A DNA stretch of 64,000 nt from Pseudoteredinibacter isoporae_A (GTDB lineage: Bacteria > Pseudomonadota > Gammaproteobacteria > Pseudomonadales > Cellvibrionaceae): the NCBI RefSeq assembly GCF_040372805.1, contig NZ_BAABWJ010000001.1, positions 682,001 through 746,000 of the forward strand, written 5' to 3'. Shown piece after piece: positions 1-7,800 of this stretch. The notes beneath the pieces are model-generated. The model searched no databases. It was given only the letters and a program-made list of their open reading frames with translations, and was not told the origin of the DNA. The translations under genes and the position numbers were made by a program. Numbering within the stretch: position 1 is the first letter of the stretch; every line of letters starts with the position of its first letter.

Positions 1-18
1 GCCAGGAAAGAAAAGTGA

Positions 19-47
19 TTGTTATTGTATACAATATACACTATATT
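19..47 (+). promoter_or_regulatory. Promoter with embedded GntR/FCD-type operator upstream of the hydroxyproline epimerase
   Basis: A -35-like TTGTTA (19-24) and a -10-like TATATT (42-47) are 17 bases apart. The spacer is almost filled by a palindrome, TTGTATA and TATACA arms around CAA (25-40); it also contains the perfect palindrome ATTGTATACAAT (24-35). Operators of this TTGTATACAA type are known for FCD-subfamily GntR regulators, and such a gene lies at 2918. A repressor bound here would block RNA polymerase. A nearly identical site lies at 7758-7776. Confidence 0.6.
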
Positions 48-197
48 TCAATTCGTTCATTGGCCCCGCTAAGGCCCCGTCCTGCCCAGATCTTTAGCCG
101 CAGGCAAACTCGCCTTTTTCACGCGGCCAGAAACCCGTTCGCTTGGTCATAGATAAGTGATGACCCACGTTTAATACGCTTGATTAAGGCCGAATAC

Positions 198-1199
198 ATG
201 CGCAAAGGCACGTTTTTTTGCATCGATGCTCATACATGTGGCAACCCGGTTCGTCTGGTGACCTCAGGTCATCCAACTCTGGCCGGCAGCAATATGAGTG
301 AGAAACGACAGGATTTCCTCAACAATCACTATTGGATTCTGGAATCCCTGATGTTCGAACCCCGCGGTCATGACATGATGTCAGGATCGTTTTTATATCC
401 GCCCTGCAGTGACAATGCCGATGCTTCGATCCTGTTTATTGAAACTTCCGGCTGCTTGCCAATGTGCGGTCATGGCACCATTGGTACGGTAACGGCGGCA
501 TTAGAATCCGGCCTGTTACAAGCCAGGACTCCGGGGCAATTAATACTCGACGTCCCTGCCGGTCAAATTCGCGTAGAGTACGAACAGAAAGACGGCAAGG
601 TCGACTGGGTAAAAATATACAATATCGCTTCCTATCTGGCTCACCAGGACATTCTTATTGATGTTCCCGGTATTGGTGAACTGAAGGTCGACATTTCCTA
701 CGGCGGAAACTACTACATCATTGTCGAGCCGCAGGAAAATTACCCGGGTCTGGAAAACTGGTCCGCGGCAAAGGTCTTACAATTCAGCCCAATCATTCGA
801 GACATCATCAACGACACTGTCGAGTGTGTACATCCGGACGACGCCAGTGTGTGTGGGGCCTCACATTTACTCTGGACCGGCAAACCTCAGAAAGCAGGTT
901 CTGATGGCGCCAATGCGGTTTTTTATGGCGACAAGGCCATCGACCGTTCACCCTGTGGCACCGGCACCAGCGCACGCATGGCTCAACTCTACGCACGCGG
1001 TGAACTCAGCGTCGGCCAAGAATTTACCCATGAGAGCATTATTGGCAGTCAATTCGTTGGCAAAGTCGAAGCGGCGACTGAAATTGCCGGGCGCCCCGCC
1101 ATGATGCCAAGCATTAAAGGATGGGCAAAAGTGTTCGGTAAAAATTGCATTACCGTCGATGATGACGACCCCTATGCTTTTGGCTTCCAAGTAACATAA
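198..1199 (+). CDS. lhpA: 4-hydroxyproline 2-epimerase (proline racemase family)
   Basis: Predicted cytoplasmic, cofactor-independent epimerase converting trans-4-hydroxy-L-proline to cis-4-hydroxy-D-proline, the first step of bacterial hydroxyproline breakdown. The 333-residue length fits the proline racemase family. Both catalytic cysteines are present: Cys90 in MCGHGTIG and Cys253 in DRSPCGTGTSA. Two cysteines argue for racemase/epimerase activity rather than 3-hydroxyproline dehydratase, which has one replaced. The ATG at 198 is chosen because AAGG lies 8 bases upstream; an in-frame TTG at 180 has no ribosome site. The semialdehyde dehydrogenase 58 bases downstream makes hydroxyproline a better substrate guess than proline. 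The two middle enzymes of the pathway are not in this window. Confidence 0.85.
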   Translation: MRKGTFFCIDAHTCGNPVRLVTSGHPTLAGSNMSEKRQDFLNNHYWILESLMFEPRGHDMMSGSFLYPPCSDNADASILFIETSGCLPMCGHGTIGTVTAALESGLLQARTPGQLILDVPAGQIRVEYEQKDGKVDWVKIYNIASYLAHQDILIDVPGIGELKVDISYGGNYYIIVEPQENYPGLENWSAAKVLQFSPIIRDIINDTVECVHPDDASVCGASHLLWTGKPQKAGSDGANAVFYGDKAIDRSPCGTGTSARMAQLYARGELSVGQEFTHESIIGSQFVGKVEAATEIAGRPAMMPSIKGWAKVFGKNCITVDDDDPYAFGFQVT

Positions 1200-1257
1200 T
1201 TTTATCTTTTAGCAGCTTAATGGCCTTAAGAGGCCTATTGAAAAACAGGAATCATTT

Positions 1258-2763
1258 ATGAGTATTAGTGGCAAAAGTCTGGTTGCTGGCGTTTGGTTAG
1301 GTAACGAAGCTGAAGGGCAGTTTCAGGCTTACAATCCTCTAGCCGGCGAGAACCTTGAGCAGCGTTATTTCAATGCCAGCCGCAAGGAGATCGACCAAGC
1401 GGCCTTGCAAGCCGAGGCAGCGTTCCCCAGCTTTAGCCAATTGCACGTTGAGCAACGCGCGCAGTTTTTGGACACCATCGGTGAAGAAATCCTGGCCCTG
1501 GGTGACGAGCTTCTCGATACGACGGCCCAGGAAACTGGCCTGCCCATGATGCGTTTGCAGGGTGAACGCATGCGTACGGTAAATCAGTTGAAGATGTTCG
1601 CCCAGTTCATTCGTGAACAGGCGGATGCGGAAGTTCTTGATGAAGCCGATCCAGCGCGCGAACCACTACCCAAACCAGAAACCCGTCTGCGCCATATTGC
1701 ACTGGGCCCAGTTGCCGTATTTGGAGCATCAAATTTCCCATACGCTTTTTCAACCGCTGGAGGCGACACCGCTTCTGCATTGGCCGCAGGCTGCCCGGTA
1801 GTGGTTAAAGGCCACCCGGCTCACCCAGGCACCTCAGAGCTGGTCGCCCAGGCCATTGACAAAGCGATCCGTAAATGTGAACTGCACAGTGGTGTATTTT
1901 CATTGGTACAGAGCAGTCGCCCCGAGGCCAGTATTGAACTCGTGCAACATCCGGCGATTCAGGCAGTTGGCTTTACTGGTTCAATTCGTGTCGGCCAGTT
2001 ATTGCAAAAAGCTTGCTGGGAACGCCGCCAGAACATTCCGTTTTATGGCGAGCTGGGGGCAGTAAACCCGCAAGTAGTGATGCCGGCTATGGCCAGCGAA
2101 AGCGCTCAGAATATCGCACAAGGTTTGGTGGATTCTCTGGTGCTAAGCAATGGTCAGTTTTGTACCAATCCCGGTTTGTGGCTGGTGCCTGAGTCGGCCA
2201 ATGATTTCCGTCAAGCCGCCAGTGAAGCGATCCGTAATGCCAGCACCACCGCCTTACTGACCCAGGGCATCAGCGCCGCCTACAGTGCCGCCACGATTAA
2301 ACTGGCGCAAGCCGATGGCGTTGAACTGCTCGCCAGCAATGAAGTCGAACAGGCTCACTTTTCAGCCGCAAAATTGTTCAACACCAGTGCCAACCAGTTT
2401 TTAGCCAATCGAGAGCTGCATGAAGAGGTCTTCGGTCCTGCGGCGCTGATCGTGAGCTATCGCAATGACGAAGAACTTCAACAGGTCATTGCGTCTCTCG
2501 AAGGTCAGCTAACAGCCAGTATTCACGGCCTGGAACAAGACCTGGCCCAAGCCCAAGCCCTAAGCCAACAGCTGGCTCACAAGGTTGGACGCTTGATTTA
2601 CAACCAAATGCCAACGGGTGTTGAGGTGTGCTACTCCATGAACCACGGAGGCCCATTCCCTTCATCGACCGATGTCCGCAGCACCTCAGTGGGTGCCGAA
2701 GCCTATCACCGCTTTGTGCGCCCCATCTGCTACCAGAACGCACCTGCGCATTTATTGGGCTAA
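1258..2763 (+). CDS. Alpha-ketoglutarate semialdehyde (2,5-dioxovalerate) dehydrogenase
   Basis: Aldehyde dehydrogenase superfamily member of 501 residues. It should oxidise 2,5-dioxopentanoate to 2-oxoglutarate with NAD(P)+, the last step of hydroxyproline (also pentose and glucarate) degradation. The general base Glu265 sits in FYGELGAVNP and the nucleophile Cys302 in SNGQFCTNPG. The sequence near residues 155-165 (FGASNFPYAFSTAGGD) is typical of the NADP-linked dioxovalerate dehydrogenase branch rather than of betaine-aldehyde or succinate-semialdehyde enzymes. An AGGA element lies about 8 bases before the ATG. It follows the epimerase on the same strand and is probably cotranscribed; a strong terminator follows the stop. 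Confidence 0.85.
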   Translation: MSISGKSLVAGVWLGNEAEGQFQAYNPLAGENLEQRYFNASRKEIDQAALQAEAAFPSFSQLHVEQRAQFLDTIGEEILALGDELLDTTAQETGLPMMRLQGERMRTVNQLKMFAQFIREQADAEVLDEADPAREPLPKPETRLRHIALGPVAVFGASNFPYAFSTAGGDTASALAAGCPVVVKGHPAHPGTSELVAQAIDKAIRKCELHSGVFSLVQSSRPEASIELVQHPAIQAVGFTGSIRVGQLLQKACWERRQNIPFYGELGAVNPQVVMPAMASESAQNIAQGLVDSLVLSNGQFCTNPGLWLVPESANDFRQAASEAIRNASTTALLTQGISAAYSAATIKLAQADGVELLASNEVEQAHFSAAKLFNTSANQFLANRELHEEVFGPAALIVSYRNDEELQQVIASLEGQLTASIHGLEQDLAQAQALSQQLAHKVGRLIYNQMPTGVEVCYSMNHGGPFPSSTDVRSTSVGAEAYHRFVRPICYQNAPAHLLG

Positions 2764-2798
2764 CGCCCACGATACCGTTCCTTTTTCCTGTAGTGTTT

Positions 2799-2823
2799 GG
2801 CCAGCTTGTCTGGCCTTTTTTTT
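2799..2823 (+). terminator. Rho-independent terminator after the dehydrogenase
   Basis: Perfect 6-bp stem GGCCAG/CTGGCC with a 5-base loop, followed by eight T residues (2816-2823). It ends the epimerase-dehydrogenase transcript and separates it from the regulator gene. Confidence 0.85.
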
Positions 2824-2917
2824 AGGCTAAGCGGCCTGTTTTTTGCGGAACACTTAACCGTTATACTATGCCTCAGTCAGCGCTCGCTAGCGCCCAAGAT
2901 AACAACCGAGAAGCCTA

Positions 2918-3574
2918 ATGGCCATTGTGCACAAAACCCGTAGCCAGCTGGTGGTGGAATCCATCCGCGAAAAGATCCTGAACGGCGAGATCAAATCCGG
3001 TGAACCTTTGCGTCAGGCCGCCCTGGCAGAAGAGCTGAACGTCAGCCGGATTCCCGTGCGCGAAGCCCTGTTGCAACTCGAAGGCGAAGGACTCGTGCAC
3101 TTTGAGCCCCACAAAGGGGCTACGGCGACTGAAGTGTCCGCCGAACAGGTAGACGAATTGTTCGAGCTGCGTGCCATGCTGGAAGCGGAATTGCTCAAGC
3201 ATGCTTTTGACTCCCTAACCGAAGACGACTTCGTAAAAGCTGAGTACATCCTTGACCGGCTGGCCAAACAGGACGACGAGAATACCCAGAGCCACAGCGG
3301 CGAATTGAATCTGGATTTTCACCAACATCTGTATCAAAAAGCGAAACGCCCACAAACTCAGGAAATGGTGCGCACTTTGAACAAAAGTGCCGATCGCTAT
3401 GTGCGTATGCATCTGATGTTGGCGGGTGGTTTTACTACCGCCGCCCAGGAACACCGAAAAATTCTGGAGCTGTGCCGTGCCGGAAAACGCGCCGAGGCCT
3501 GTGAATTTTTGCAACAGCATATTCTGAATGCTAAAGAAGACATCAAAGCCCTACTGTTAAAAATGGAAGCTTAG
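2918..3574 (+). CDS. GntR family transcriptional regulator, FCD subfamily
   Basis: DNA-binding regulator of 218 residues. The N-terminal winged helix (about 1-75) carries the GntR signature IREKILNGEIKSGEPLRQAALAEE written across residues 16-40, with SRIPVREALLQLEGEGLV-type recognition helix and wing. The C-terminal helical FCD effector domain (about 80-210) has conserved Asp and His residues expected to bind a metal and a carboxylate ligand. It directly follows the hydroxyproline genes, so it is their likely regulator with hydroxyproline or an intermediate as inducer (inference). Candidate operators lie at 24-40 and 7758-7776; none was seen in front of its own gene. Confidence 0.85.
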   Translation: MAIVHKTRSQLVVESIREKILNGEIKSGEPLRQAALAEELNVSRIPVREALLQLEGEGLVHFEPHKGATATEVSAEQVDELFELRAMLEAELLKHAFDSLTEDDFVKAEYILDRLAKQDDENTQSHSGELNLDFHQHLYQKAKRPQTQEMVRTLNKSADRYVRMHLMLAGGFTTAAQEHRKILELCRAGKRAEACEFLQQHILNAKEDIKALLLKMEA

Positions 3575-3643
3575 GGCGGCTTCCCAAACACCACCCCAAA
3601 CATTCAAACTTAGGGAAGAGCGTCACCGACCGCGAGGGCAATA

Positions 3644-4336
3644 ATGGATTTCAAACTGCTCATACTCATTATTCCCGCGCTTCTTGCCGGCTATTTGTAT
3701 TATCAAATTCGCCTGCAACAACAAAGAAAATACATCGGTCACTTCCGATTTAATTCTCTAATCGCGAAAAAGATTAAAACCCAGTATCCCCACTTGAGTG
3801 ACGAGGATGTGGCGAGGGTATTTTCAGCATTGCGTGACTACTTTACTCTTTGCCATATGGCCAAACAGAAAATGGTGGCTATGCCCTCGCAAGTGGTCGA
3901 CCTTGCCTGGCATGAGTTTATCCTCATTACTCGCTCTTACCAGTCCTTTTGCCAAAGGGCTTTTGGCCGCTTCTTGCATCACAACCCCAGTGAGGTCATG
4001 TCCAGTCCGGTGCGCGCGCAGGAAAGTATTAAGCGAGCTTGGCGCCTGGCCTGTGCCCAGAAAAATATTGATCCGGCAAGACCTTCTCAACTCCCACTGC
4101 TGTTTTCCATCGATGCAACGCTTAAAATCGAGGATGGTTTTCACTACAGCCTGGATTGCAAACGCAAAGCCAACACAAAGGTGGACAGCAACAAAACCTA
4201 CATCGATTATTGTGCAGCACATATTGCCTGTGCATCGGGTTGCTCTGGCACTTCAGGAAACACAAGCACAGAAAGCTCCGGCTTGTTTTCCGGAAGTACC
4301 GACAGCGGATGCAGCGGCGGTTGTGGAGGCGACTAA
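3644..4336 (+). CDS. Membrane-anchored glycine-rich-domain (GRDP-like) protein with Cys/Gly tail
   Basis: Protein of 230 residues. A hydrophobic segment at 4-22 probably anchors it in the membrane. The central motif VVDLAWHEFILITRSYQ followed by CQRAFGRFLHH (about 85-115) resembles the DUF1399/GRDP repeat of glycine-rich-domain proteins (DLxWHxHxxxxxxY plus GxxLxH). The last 40 residues are rich in Cys, Gly and Ser, ending CSGGCGGD, with several CxxxC-type spacings. A GAGGG ribosome site lies about 7 bases before the ATG. Function is unknown. It is the first gene of a run of small genes, with the next start one base past its stop. Confidence 0.6.
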   Translation: MDFKLLILIIPALLAGYLYYQIRLQQQRKYIGHFRFNSLIAKKIKTQYPHLSDEDVARVFSALRDYFTLCHMAKQKMVAMPSQVVDLAWHEFILITRSYQSFCQRAFGRFLHHNPSEVMSSPVRAQESIKRAWRLACAQKNIDPARPSQLPLLFSIDATLKIEDGFHYSLDCKRKANTKVDSNKTYIDYCAAHIACASGCSGTSGNTSTESSGLFSGSTDSGCSGGCGGD

Positions 4337-4337
4337 G

Positions 4338-4610
4338 ATGCTGTCTTGTCAAATTTATGACGTATTGGAACTGTGTTGCATCTATCATCTGGCCATCAAA
4401 GTAGAACTCGTCAGTGGGCAGTGTATTCACGGCGTCCCAAGTGATATTGCAAAGGACGACAACGGCGAGGAAGTGCTTGAAATTCTGTTACACGCTGTAC
4501 CCAGCAAAATGAAGCATCCGATAAAACTTAAACACATTGTGTCTATTGAAGCACTGGTACAGAATCCCCACTTTGATAAAGTAGAGTTCCTCCCGGATAC
4601 CCCAAAATAA
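4338..4610 (+). CDS. Rho-binding antiterminator-like protein (Rof/YaeO family)
   Basis: Small protein of 90 residues beginning MLSCQIYDVLELCCIYHL. This matches the start of Rof/YaeO (CDDYDNLELACxHHL), an Sm-like barrel protein that binds transcription terminator Rho and inhibits it. The rest fits alternating beta strands (LVSGQCIHGVPSDI, HIVSIEAL) with an insertion around residues 45-60 compared with the E. coli protein. GGAGG lies 8 bases before the ATG, inside the end of the preceding gene, so translation is probably coupled. A longer frame is open upstream but overlaps the GRDP-like gene; the ribosome site favours this start. Confidence 0.6.
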   Translation: MLSCQIYDVLELCCIYHLAIKVELVSGQCIHGVPSDIAKDDNGEEVLEILLHAVPSKMKHPIKLKHIVSIEALVQNPHFDKVEFLPDTPK

Positions 4611-4685
4611 TTGCCATGATCATTCCAAAAGGGAACGTTGTTTTTCAGGAAGGTTCAAAAGCCCATAAATACCTTACGGAAATTT

Positions 4686-4865
4686 ATGATGGACTGGCTT
4701 AAAAATTTGGCTGTTATAATACTTGGTTTTGGTATTTTGCTCACCAGTATTTGGCATCTATACTTGGAAGGCTATCAAAAGCATCGTATCCTTCAAGAGA
4801 CCAATCGGCTTACGGCATCTCACAAGCCAACAACGAACACTGAAGACTATGACTCTGCTCAATGA
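4686..4865 (+). CDS. Small single-pass membrane protein, unknown
   Basis: Fifty-nine residues (fifty-eight if the second, adjacent ATG at 4689 is used). One hydrophobic segment, about residues 7-26 (LAVIILGFGILLTSIWHLYL), is followed by a charged, Thr-rich cytoplasmic or periplasmic tail. CGGA lies 5 bases before the first ATG. Its end overlaps the start of the methyltransferase by 17 bases, supporting a real, translationally linked gene. I do not recognise the family. Confidence 0.4.
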   Translation: MMDWLKNLAVIILGFGILLTSIWHLYLEGYQKHRILQETNRLTASHKPTTNTEDYDSAQ

Positions 4866-5529
4866 ACAACTTATCCTTCAGGCGTGGAACCACAACGCCT
4901 CACCCTGGATAGAAGCCCTGGAAGCTCGTGAAATTGCCAGTCGAGAGCTGGTGACTAACCAAGCTATTTTGGAAACCCTGCAAAACATTCCCAGCCGCAG
5001 TGTACTCGATCTGGGTTGTGGTGAAGGCTGGTTAAGCCGAGCGCTCGCCAATCAGGGGCGAAATGTTGTCGGCGTTGATGCAGTCCCCATGTTTCTGGAA
5101 ACCGCCAAAGCAAAAGGCGGCGGCGACTTCAAACTCTGTCGTTATGAACATATATGCCGACGCACTGTTGGCACTACCGTTGACCTGGCTGTCGCCAACT
5201 TCTCACTACTCGGGCGACAATCCGTTGAATTGGTTTTCCGACGCTTACGCCCCCTGCTGAACTATGGCGGACATTTTGTTGTGCAAACACTTCATCCCCA
5301 TACCAGCTGTGGCGACATGCCTTATGAGGATGGCTGGCGCGAAGGCAGTTGGGCAGGCATCAGTGAACGCTTCAAAGAAGCCGCCCCTTGGTATTTCAGA
5401 ACACTGGAAACTTGGCTGCAGCTATTCAGCGAAACCGGATACAGTTTGCAAAGCGTCCGCGAACCCATAAACCCCAACACCCGAAAAGCCGCGTCGATCA
5501 TATTTGTCGCTCAAAAAATTGATGTTTAG
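4849..5529 (+). CDS. Class I SAM-dependent methyltransferase
   Basis: Predicted cytoplasmic methyltransferase of 226 residues. Motif I is SVLDLGCGEGWLSRAL (about 46-61), followed by the acidic ribose-binding residue in VVGVDAVP (about 72-79) and a motif near FSLLGRQSVE. The C-terminal half has the usual seven-stranded-sheet pattern (GGHFVVQTLHPH). It resembles the broad Methyltransf_11/12 group and the substrate cannot be told. The ATG at 4849 overlaps the end of the small membrane gene; the frame is open further upstream without a better start. Confidence 0.75.
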   Translation: MTLLNEQLILQAWNHNASPWIEALEAREIASRELVTNQAILETLQNIPSRSVLDLGCGEGWLSRALANQGRNVVGVDAVPMFLETAKAKGGGDFKLCRYEHICRRTVGTTVDLAVANFSLLGRQSVELVFRRLRPLLNYGGHFVVQTLHPHTSCGDMPYEDGWREGSWAGISERFKEAAPWYFRTLETWLQLFSETGYSLQSVREPINPNTRKAASIIFVAQKIDV

Positions 5530-5552
5530 TAAACCTCGGACATGACATCGTC

Positions 5553-5876
5553 GTGAAAGAAGCGCAGTTCTATTGGGGACCTTTCGCAAGAGCCTGCTAC
5601 ATCGCCGCTTGGTGGTTCTGTTTGTTTTTTGTCTGGGTCGCACCCAATGTTCTATGGACGTACATTCCCGTGTTAATTTTTCTGGGAGTAGGCTTGCGCC
5701 CTCTACTGGAAGCCACAGGTTTATACACGGCGTGCCAAGCCATATTACTTAAACGAGATGATGCCTATTGGGCGAAGGCGAACAGCCGTCATCGGAAGAA
5801 AGTCGAACAAGAAGAGCGCAGTAAACGCTTAAAGCAACAGCGTTTGAAAGATGAGCGCCTGCCCAAAGACTGGTAG
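5553..5876 (+). CDS. Small membrane protein with charged C-terminal tail, unknown
   Basis: One hundred and seven residues, apparently starting at GTG. Two hydrophobic stretches (about 12-30 and 34-52) are followed by a tail, about 70-107, that is very rich in Lys, Arg and Glu and probably helical (KKVEQEERSKRLKQQRLK). It follows the methyltransferase by 23 bases and may end that operon. No family recognised; the start codon is uncertain because no good ribosome site is visible. Confidence 0.45.
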   Translation: MKEAQFYWGPFARACYIAAWWFCLFFVWVAPNVLWTYIPVLIFLGVGLRPLLEATGLYTACQAILLKRDDAYWAKANSRHRKKVEQEERSKRLKQQRLKDERLPKDW

Positions 5877-5902
5877 GCGCCAAGAGACTATTCGCCAAGT
5901 AA

Positions 5903-7606
5903 TTACGCGATTGAGCGTCTTACGTAGCGGCGATTAAACCACCACAAGCCTGCTGAAGTGAGTAGACCAATAGCAGCAAAAATAAGCCACATTAAATCTG
6001 GTCGCCCCCACTCCTTGGCCACGGTTCCGTAACCCCAACCCGACAACAATCCCGCGAACAGAAAACCCAAGGCCATGGACACAAAATAGTAGCCCATGTA
6101 CAAAGCCGCTTGATTCTTCGGCGCAATATTGGCTACGTATTCCTGGCTTTTAGGTACCGTCACCATTTCACCGAAGGACATCATCACTACGGCCAACACA
6201 ATGGTGCTGCCACCCAAGGCAACACTGCCCGATGTCAATGCAACCAGTAAGCCCAACACAAAAATGATCACACCGGCAACAATCACATTAATGGCTTTAA
6301 AACGCTGACAGACATAACTGACAGCGATTTGACCAAAAATAATCATAGCGAAGCCGATATTCACAATGTATTCCGGGTTAATTTGCCGGTAATCTTGTTG
6401 CCATTGCAACGCAATGTCGCGAGCTTCTGTACCCTGGCGAATAGCCTCCATAGCCGAGGCAATTTCAGTCTGAGGCACCATCACCTTTAAGTGCACCAAC
6501 TCTAGCCGCAGCGTATCCAAACTGGCGAGCACGTCCTGCCCCGCCAGCGCCTGCAGTTTTTCAGTCAGTGCATCGACATTCACAATTGCAAAATAGTCCA
6601 CCGCTCCCTGACCAAACACACTGATAAAGGCAATCACGTCTGCGGTATCAATATAGTCGCGAAGATACAGCGGCAAGGTGTAAAACAATTGGTTATAGAT
6701 CGCCCAGAAACCAGAAAGAATTCCCAAATAGATAGCAAAGGGCACATTACTGACGCGAACTTTTTGTTGCCACCACGTTGCATCTTCATTGTCCAAAGCA
6801 AATTTATTCCAGACAACATTCAACAACAACCAAGCCACAATACCGGCAAAAGCCACGGGGTAACTGAGCCAGCTCGCACCGGCGCACATCAATAAAAGAA
6901 TGCAGGGAAAGATGGTCATGGCAAACCGCGCATTGCCTAAAACCTCTTGGGCTTCCTGAAGCACCTGTTTCAAACTCTTGCTGGCTTGTGCATCCGCATG
7001 CTCCGGATCACGAGGATCGGAATATAAGAACGCGGCCGGAAAAAAGTTGATGCAAATCCACAACGCCGACATCAAAAAGACCGCATCCCAACTGATGGCC
7101 CGCACATAACCCGCCACAAAAGGCCCTAGGAAACCACCGACATTCACCATGGTATAAAAAATACCGAAACCCAAGCCTCGGTTGTGTTTATTGGTGGTCA
7201 GGGAAATGGTTCCCTGCACGACGGGCTTAAAACAAGCCGCCCCGAGTGCGACGGCAAAAAAAGCCAGGAAAAACCCTCCGAAACTGCTGACCTGCCCGAG
7301 CAGATAATAACTCGGTGCCATGATGGCGAAGGACAGCAAGAACATTTTCTTAAAGCCATAGCGGTCGGCGAGGGCACCGGTAATGACTGGCAGAATATAA
7401 AGAAAGAAGGGAATGATGCCTTGCAGCGCACCGCGTTGAGATTCTGTAAAACCCACGCCCCCTTGATCAACCGGGGTCGTCATATACACCGAAGATACGG
7501 TAAAAAAACCGTACCAGGCCAGGCGCTCAAAAATTTCCATGCCATTGGCAACATAGAAAGACCTGGGAAATGCCGAGCTCGCCGGCGAGGCTGCTGTCGT
7601 AGACAT
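5903..7606 (-). CDS. POT/PTR-family proton-dependent peptide transporter
   Basis: Inner-membrane major-facilitator protein of 567 residues, expected to import di- and tripeptides with protons. The N-terminus carries the POT signature E-x-x-E-R (EIFERLAWYG, about residue 24) and a loop GALADRYGFKK after TM2-3. About twelve hydrophobic segments can be counted. A soluble insert of about 80 residues (around 350-430, rich in Leu, Glu and Gln) interrupts the second half; it is longer than usual for the family. The ATG at 7606 is chosen because GGTGG lies just upstream; an extension to 7657 would add 17 non-homologous residues. It is divergent from the lipoprotein peptidase, with the palindrome at 7758 between them, suggesting uptake of the peptidase's products. 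Confidence 0.8.
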   Translation of the reverse strand: MSTTAASPASSAFPRSFYVANGMEIFERLAWYGFFTVSSVYMTTPVDQGGVGFTESQRGALQGIIPFFLYILPVITGALADRYGFKKMFLLSFAIMAPSYYLLGQVSSFGGFFLAFFAVALGAACFKPVVQGTISLTTNKHNRGLGFGIFYTMVNVGGFLGPFVAGYVRAISWDAVFLMSALWICINFFPAAFLYSDPRDPEHADAQASKSLKQVLQEAQEVLGNARFAMTIFPCILLLMCAGASWLSYPVAFAGIVAWLLLNVVWNKFALDNEDATWWQQKVRVSNVPFAIYLGILSGFWAIYNQLFYTLPLYLRDYIDTADVIAFISVFGQGAVDYFAIVNVDALTEKLQALAGQDVLASLDTLRLELVHLKVMVPQTEIASAMEAIRQGTEARDIALQWQQDYRQINPEYIVNIGFAMIIFGQIAVSYVCQRFKAINVIVAGVIIFVLGLLVALTSGSVALGGSTIVLAVVMMSFGEMVTVPKSQEYVANIAPKNQAALYMGYYFVSMALGFLFAGLLSGWGYGTVAKEWGRPDLMWLIFAAIGLLTSAGLWWFNRRYVRRSIA

Positions 7607-7738
7607 GAAATCGCCACCATTGTCTGTTGTTATTGTGATCTTTGGGGCAAGTCTCAACGCCGCCCTGGATATTGGACGCTAAGCGCAGCGCGACGCTGCC
7701 GGATGAGAGGGCCCATTCACAATTGTCGCATTATGCAC

Positions 7739-7776
7739 TTGTCCTGTAATAGGGCATATTGTATAAAATATACAAT
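7739..7776 (+). promoter_or_regulatory. Promoter with second copy of the GntR/FCD-type operator
   Basis: TTGTCC (7739-7744) and TATAAA (7762-7767) are 17 bases apart and read towards the lipoprotein peptidase. Over the -10 lies the palindrome at 7758-7776: ATTGTATA and TATACAAT arms around AAA. The arms and the 3-base spacer match the operator at 24-40 almost base for base. The site could also control the divergent transporter, whose start is about 150 bases away. Confidence 0.6.
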
Positions 7777-7800
7777 TTAGTCAATGATAAAGGACCCGGC

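Noticed and set aside
180..197. Earlier TTG start for the hydroxyproline epimerase
   Set aside because: The ATG at 198 has a well-spaced AAGG; the TTG has none and adds residues not expected in the family.
2843..2867. TTGCGG and TATACT as the GntR gene promoter
   Set aside because: The spacing is only 13 bases, too short for a normal sigma-70 promoter, and no better pair was seen.
3798..4337. Longer protein ending in the Rof-like domain
   Set aside because: The upstream frame overlaps the well-supported GRDP-like gene and lacks recognisable motifs; GGAGG marks the start at 4338.
7759..7800. TTG start of the lipoprotein peptidase inside the operator
   Set aside because: It would lie in the -10/operator region upstream of any transcript start; the ATG at 7801 has AAAGGA.
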